Positions 61,341 through 64,000 of a stretch of DNA of 64,000 nucleotides are shown here, one piece after another. Source of the stretch: Fen-1308 sp035319125 (lineage in GTDB: Bacteria > Nitrospirota > Thermodesulfovibrionia > Thermodesulfovibrionales > Dissulfurispiraceae); assembly GCA_035319125.1 (NCBI GenBank), contig DATHDG010000040.1, forward strand, positions 34,570 to 98,569, written 5' to 3'. A program made the position numbers and the translations under genes. Each line of letters starts with the position of its first letter. Positions within the stretch are counted from its first letter, which is position 1. The notes under the pieces are model-generated. The model was not told the DNA's origin and searched no databases. It saw only the letters and a list, made by a program, of their open reading frames with translations.

Positions 61341-62861
61341 TCATCCTTTCAGTTCTGCGTAAATTTCCTCAAACTGGGATGCAACATCTCGAAAAGCCTG
61401 AAGAACAGCGGGATCAAAATGGAACGGCATAGTCCTGCCATCTCCCTCGCTGATTATTCTCCAGGAGGTGTCATGATCGAACGAAGGCTTGTATACTCTC
61501 ACATTCCGTAATGCATCATACTGGTCAGCGATAGTCACGATTCTACCTTCTACAGGGATCTGCTCACCTTTTAATCCGTGTGGATAGCCGCTCCCATCCC
61601 ATCTTTCATGATGGGATATTGCAATACTTCCAGCCATCGAAAGCCTGTGGTGTTCCCCTATTATGGTATGTCCGTATATAGTATGCTTTTTCATCTCATC
61701 CCACTCATCGGTTGTAAGTTTCCCCGGCTTCTTGAGAATATGAGGAGGCGTGTGTATCTTGCCAACGTCATGCATTTGGGCCTGATAGCGAATTGACCTA
61801 ATGAAACTTTCCGACATCCCAAGCCGCCTGGCAAGCGCAGCACTGTATTCACCAACACGCAATATGTGATTGCCCGTATCCTCATCATTCATTTCTGACG
61901 CCCTTGCCAAAGCGTGAACAGTGTATTCAAATGCCTCCTCAGTCTCCCGGACCTGTCCAGATAACGACCTGAGGAACAGCGCCTGCATCACCAGACTGTC
62001 CAGCACTGCTGCATCATACCTGGTTATATCACTTCCATAGTTCATAGCGATTATGCAGAAACCTTTAGTCAGGTGAATGACCATGTTAGAAGGCTCAACA
62101 CGTATCGCATCAGAAATACCTCTGAACTGGACCATGTCAGAATGTGCGATCTCATTCGAATTAAATATCATGGTTGCAGACTTATCCGGCATTTTCATAT
62201 AGCGCAAAATGTCTGTTGATAGCACGGTCCTGTTTATGCCAAGCGGAGTAAATTCATATCTGCTCCATTGCCAGTGACCAGTTTTTATGTCCTGCAACCC
62301 TACCGCTACCAGCTGCGGTTTATCATCAATATCCGGTGTCTTGCGAATTATCTGCTCAACTATCCTGTCTATTTCAAACATGAAATCGAATGTTAAAGGA
62401 TCGAAAACCTTAACAACACTTTCACCGAAAGACACCAGATTATTAATATTGGAATACGCTGAATTCAGGCAGTCATTGAGTTCTTTCATGCGGAGTAACA
62501 TCTTGATTCTAGCTATGACCTCAGCCTGGTCGAGCGGCTTTGATATGAAATCCTCAGCTCCGGCCTCTATGCTGTTTATGCGATCTTTCTTCGACGTCAA
62601 AGCAGTAATCATCACAACAGGGATATTTCGGTAGTTTTCACTGTCTTTTATAGCCTTGCAGACTTCGAACCCATTCATCTCTGGCATCATGACGTCCAGA
62701 AGGGCAAGATCAACCTGCTGTGCTGAGATAATGTCAAGGGCTTCGCGGCCATTTCTGGCTCCAATAACCTTATATCCTCTCGGCATAAGAATGGCTTCCA
62801 GAAGTTTAAGGTTAGCCGGCTCATCATCAGCGCAAAGAATTCTTTTTGTTCCATTCGTCAT
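61341..62861 (-). CDS. Response regulator with HD-GYP domain
   Basis: 506 residues in three parts. Residues 7-122 are a receiver with acidic DDE near 12-14, phosphoacceptor Asp56 in LALLDVMMP, and Lys in FISKPLD. Residues about 150-300 look like a sensory GAF-type domain. The C-terminal HD-GYP domain has HD at about 364-365 (QMHDVGKIHTP), later HHERWDGSGYPHGLKG and IADQYDAL; this domain usually hydrolyses cyclic di-GMP. The ATG 62861 has GGAG six bases upstream. No cognate kinase is adjacent. It may control the porin-cytochrome genes downstream, but this is only positional inference. Confidence 0.92.
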   Translation of the reverse strand: MTNGTKRILCADDEPANLKLLEAILMPRGYKVIGARNGREALDIISAQQVDLALLDVMMPEMNGFEVCKAIKDSENYRNIPVVMITALTSKKDRINSIEAGAEDFISKPLDQAEVIARIKMLLRMKELNDCLNSAYSNINNLVSFGESVVKVFDPLTFDFMFEIDRIVEQIIRKTPDIDDKPQLVAVGLQDIKTGHWQWSRYEFTPLGINRTVLSTDILRYMKMPDKSATMIFNSNEIAHSDMVQFRGISDAIRVEPSNMVIHLTKGFCIIAMNYGSDITRYDAAVLDSLVMQALFLRSLSGQVRETEEAFEYTVHALARASEMNDEDTGNHILRVGEYSAALARRLGMSESFIRSIRYQAQMHDVGKIHTPPHILKKPGKLTTDEWDEMKKHTIYGHTIIGEHHRLSMAGSIAISHHERWDGSGYPHGLKGEQIPVEGRIVTIADQYDALRNVRVYKPSFDHDTSWRIISEGDGRTMPFHFDPAVLQAFRDVASQFEEIYAELKG

Positions 62862-63134
62862 AAACAACTCCGAAGCCTCTTTGATTCTGCTCTTATACTA
62901 TATTTATTATCGAAACAGCAACTTTTTACTTAACCAGGCTGACATTATAATACGCTCACTAAAATATAAGAATTGAAAGGGTGAGCAAGCTATCGGCGGT
63001 TAATGCAGTAGTCAGTACCCGGCACTTTATCAAACAAATTTTAGCACTGCGCCGGACAAATTCAAGAGTTCTGCTGCAAGCGATTGTGATAGGACAATAA
63101 AAAGGAGCTATTCCACATAACTCCTTGATTTTCT

Positions 63135-63184
63135 TGGCGTCCCCATGGGGATTCGAACCCCAGTTACCGCCGTGAAAGAGCGGT
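63135..63184 (-). pseudogene. 3' fragment of tRNA-Glu (TTC), likely attachment-site scar
   Basis: The minus strand from 63184 to 63135 reads as the 3' two thirds of a tRNA-Glu: anticodon arm ACCGC-TCTTTCA-CGGCGGT, T arm TGGGG-TTCGAAT-CCCCA, then GGGGAC-G-CCA. The acceptor 5' strand (GTCCCC) and D arm are missing; the bases before the anticodon arm do not pair. Integrases of the tyrosine family commonly use exactly this part of a tRNA as the core site, leaving such a fragment at the far end of the element. Confidence 0.8.
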
Positions 63185-64000
63185 AGGGGCAAAATTAACA
63201 GATTGGCTACTGACGGGCGTTTAGGGTTAAATGCTTAATTATCATAGGCTTTATGGTCATTCTATTATTTCCACTAATTCCAGTATTTCCATGGATTGTG
63301 ATGATTCTATCACAATTTTATCACAGTGCCGGCTCATGCGAGCATCACAGCAACAGCAGTTTGTAATGAGACTTAGATGCTTCATCAAAAAAGGTGATCA
63401 GGCAAAAATGGCTATTATAAAAGTGAGGAACTACTACTGATAGGCCTGCTCTGAATCCACCGCGCAGCGGTGTAGTCACTTTTCTGGAACTGTCAGCAGT
63501 TTAGACTCATTCTGTGAACACCAAAATTTCTTCCTAAAGCTATCGGATCAATTTGTGATCGGCACCTGAAAGCCCGCAAGAAATGCCGCATGAAAAAAAA
63601 TGAGAATAACTGCTACAACCTTAAATAAGAATCATTTCGGCGCGCGCCGCATTTTCGGGCTGAGCACGGCCCGAGTCCGAAGTGGAAACTGCATCTTCTA
63701 CTTAACATGGCAGCCCAGTTCTCCGAAATAACGCTTCCCATAAATAATTGGCAGAACAGAATGTTTAATGCCGTTTGTAACCTTTCGGTCCGCAACTAAA
63801 GTCGAAGAAGATTTCGCCCACGAAACGCGCCGGTGATTCGTTTTGAAAGATTTCTCGCGCCGACGATTCGGGATCTACATCGACAGATAAGGCCGGTGTC
63901 AGTTTCTAACGAATATCTTCAAAATGTTCTTCATTTATCGAAAACGTGGACTTCGTCCCGAATCGCGCGTCTATGGAGGCAGAGTCCAGAGAGGCTTCAG
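63185..64000. other. Gene-poor end region, probably inside an integrated element
   Basis: About 0.8 kb with only short frames and no recognisable protein. A hairpin CACCGC-GCA-GCGGTG lies at 63458-63472. Two direct repeats, CGCGCCGGTGATTCG (63826-63840) and CGCGCCGACGATTCG (63856-63870), are 30 bp apart. Its position next to the truncated tRNA-Glu suggests it is the end of an inserted element. Confidence 0.45.
63906..64000 (-). CDS. Possible C-terminus of a gene running off the right edge
   Basis: A minus-strand frame open to the window end reads SIDARFGTKSTFSINEEHFE and ends DIR before TAG at 63906-63908. About 31 residues are visible. Too short to identify; it may be the end of a cargo gene. 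Confidence 0.25.
   Translation of the reverse strand, partial: EASLDSASIDARFGTKSTFSINEEHFEDIR

Noticed and set aside
63135..63184. Part of a selenocysteine tRNA (selC)
   Set aside because: Considered because of the TGA codon, but the anticodon loop TCTTTCA and arms match tRNA-Glu(TTC), with no long variable arm.
62959..63192. 77-codon minus-strand open frame covering the tRNA-Glu fragment
   Set aside because: It is made by translating the tRNA remnant and has no coding features.
63436..63560. Insertion-sequence terminus
   Set aside because: A hairpin and some IS-like strings are present, but there is no transposase frame or matching inverted end in the window.

Overview
The window is about 64 kb of a Gram-negative bacterial chromosome. 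lpxC (lipid A), a murE product with the meso-diaminopimelate motif DNPR, an outer-membrane porin and several multihaem cytochromes c together point to an anaerobic, respiratory, LPS-bearing lineage. Nitrospirota (Thermodesulfovibrio-like) or a relative of the former Deltaproteobacteria fits best. This is inferred from gene content and cannot be settled without a database search.

Layout. (1) 1-19.7 kb, minus strand: a nearly complete division and cell wall (dcw) cluster, mraZ-rsmH-ftsL-ftsI-murE-murF-mraY-dacA-murD-ftsW-murG-murC-ddl-ftsQ-ftsA-ftsZ, followed by a partial radical SAM gene. Most genes overlap by 4-11 bp. murB is missing from its usual place and a D,D-carboxypeptidase sits between mraY and murD. 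A promoter with three 10-bp-spaced MraZ-type boxes heads the cluster. (2) 19.8-25.7 kb: bioF, gpsA and larB (plus), then fmdB-like, rimI, tsaB and an MFS exporter (minus). (3) 25.8-26.6 kb: tRNA-Val, tRNA-Asp and acylphosphatase. (4) 26.6-35.0 kb: two export systems, macA-macB (two genes) behind a promoter with a TetR-type palindrome, and a YbhGFSR-like operon in which the usually fused ATPase is two genes. (5) 35.2-47.7 kb: cspA, tsaC, a wHTH/degenerate nucleotidyltransferase regulator, a 26-residue lysine/alanine peptide, lpxC, tldD, mtnP, yebC, a DUF502 membrane protein, glmU, glmS and pcrA/uvrD. (6) 47.7-55.7 kb: gatC, panD, a small exported protein, argJ, argC, rpsI, rplM, thiD, radA, a LolB-like lipoprotein and rsmA. 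(7) 55.7-61.1 kb, minus: a DUF3373-type porin, a small exported protein, a 9-10-haem cytochrome and a 5-haem cytochrome interrupted by one in-frame TGA. (8) 61.3-62.9 kb: an HD-GYP response regulator. (9) 63.1 kb: the 3' fifty bases of a tRNA-Glu gene without its 5' half, followed by 0.8 kb of gene-poor DNA.

The most interesting points are as follows. The TGA in the 5-haem cytochrome lies in an otherwise continuous frame within a conserved-looking motif (GHAIPDG-TGA-PTPNR), so it is a candidate selenocysteine codon. The whole 55.7-61.1 kb block looks like a porin-cytochrome electron conduit. The tRNA-Glu fragment looks like the attachment-site scar of an integrated element lying mainly beyond the right edge. 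At least four genes (gpsA, tsaC, mtnP, thiD) have a -10 box 6-8 nt before the ATG and no ribosome binding site, which suggests leaderless mRNAs.

Functionally the window joins peptidoglycan precursor synthesis (glmS, glmU, murC-F, mraY, murG, ddl), septum assembly (ftsA, L, Q, W, I, Z), lipid A synthesis (lpxC), translation (rsmH, rsmA, tsaB, tsaC, gatC, rpsI, rplM, rimI), cofactor synthesis (bioF, panD, thiD, larB), arginine synthesis (argJ, argC) and respiration at the envelope.
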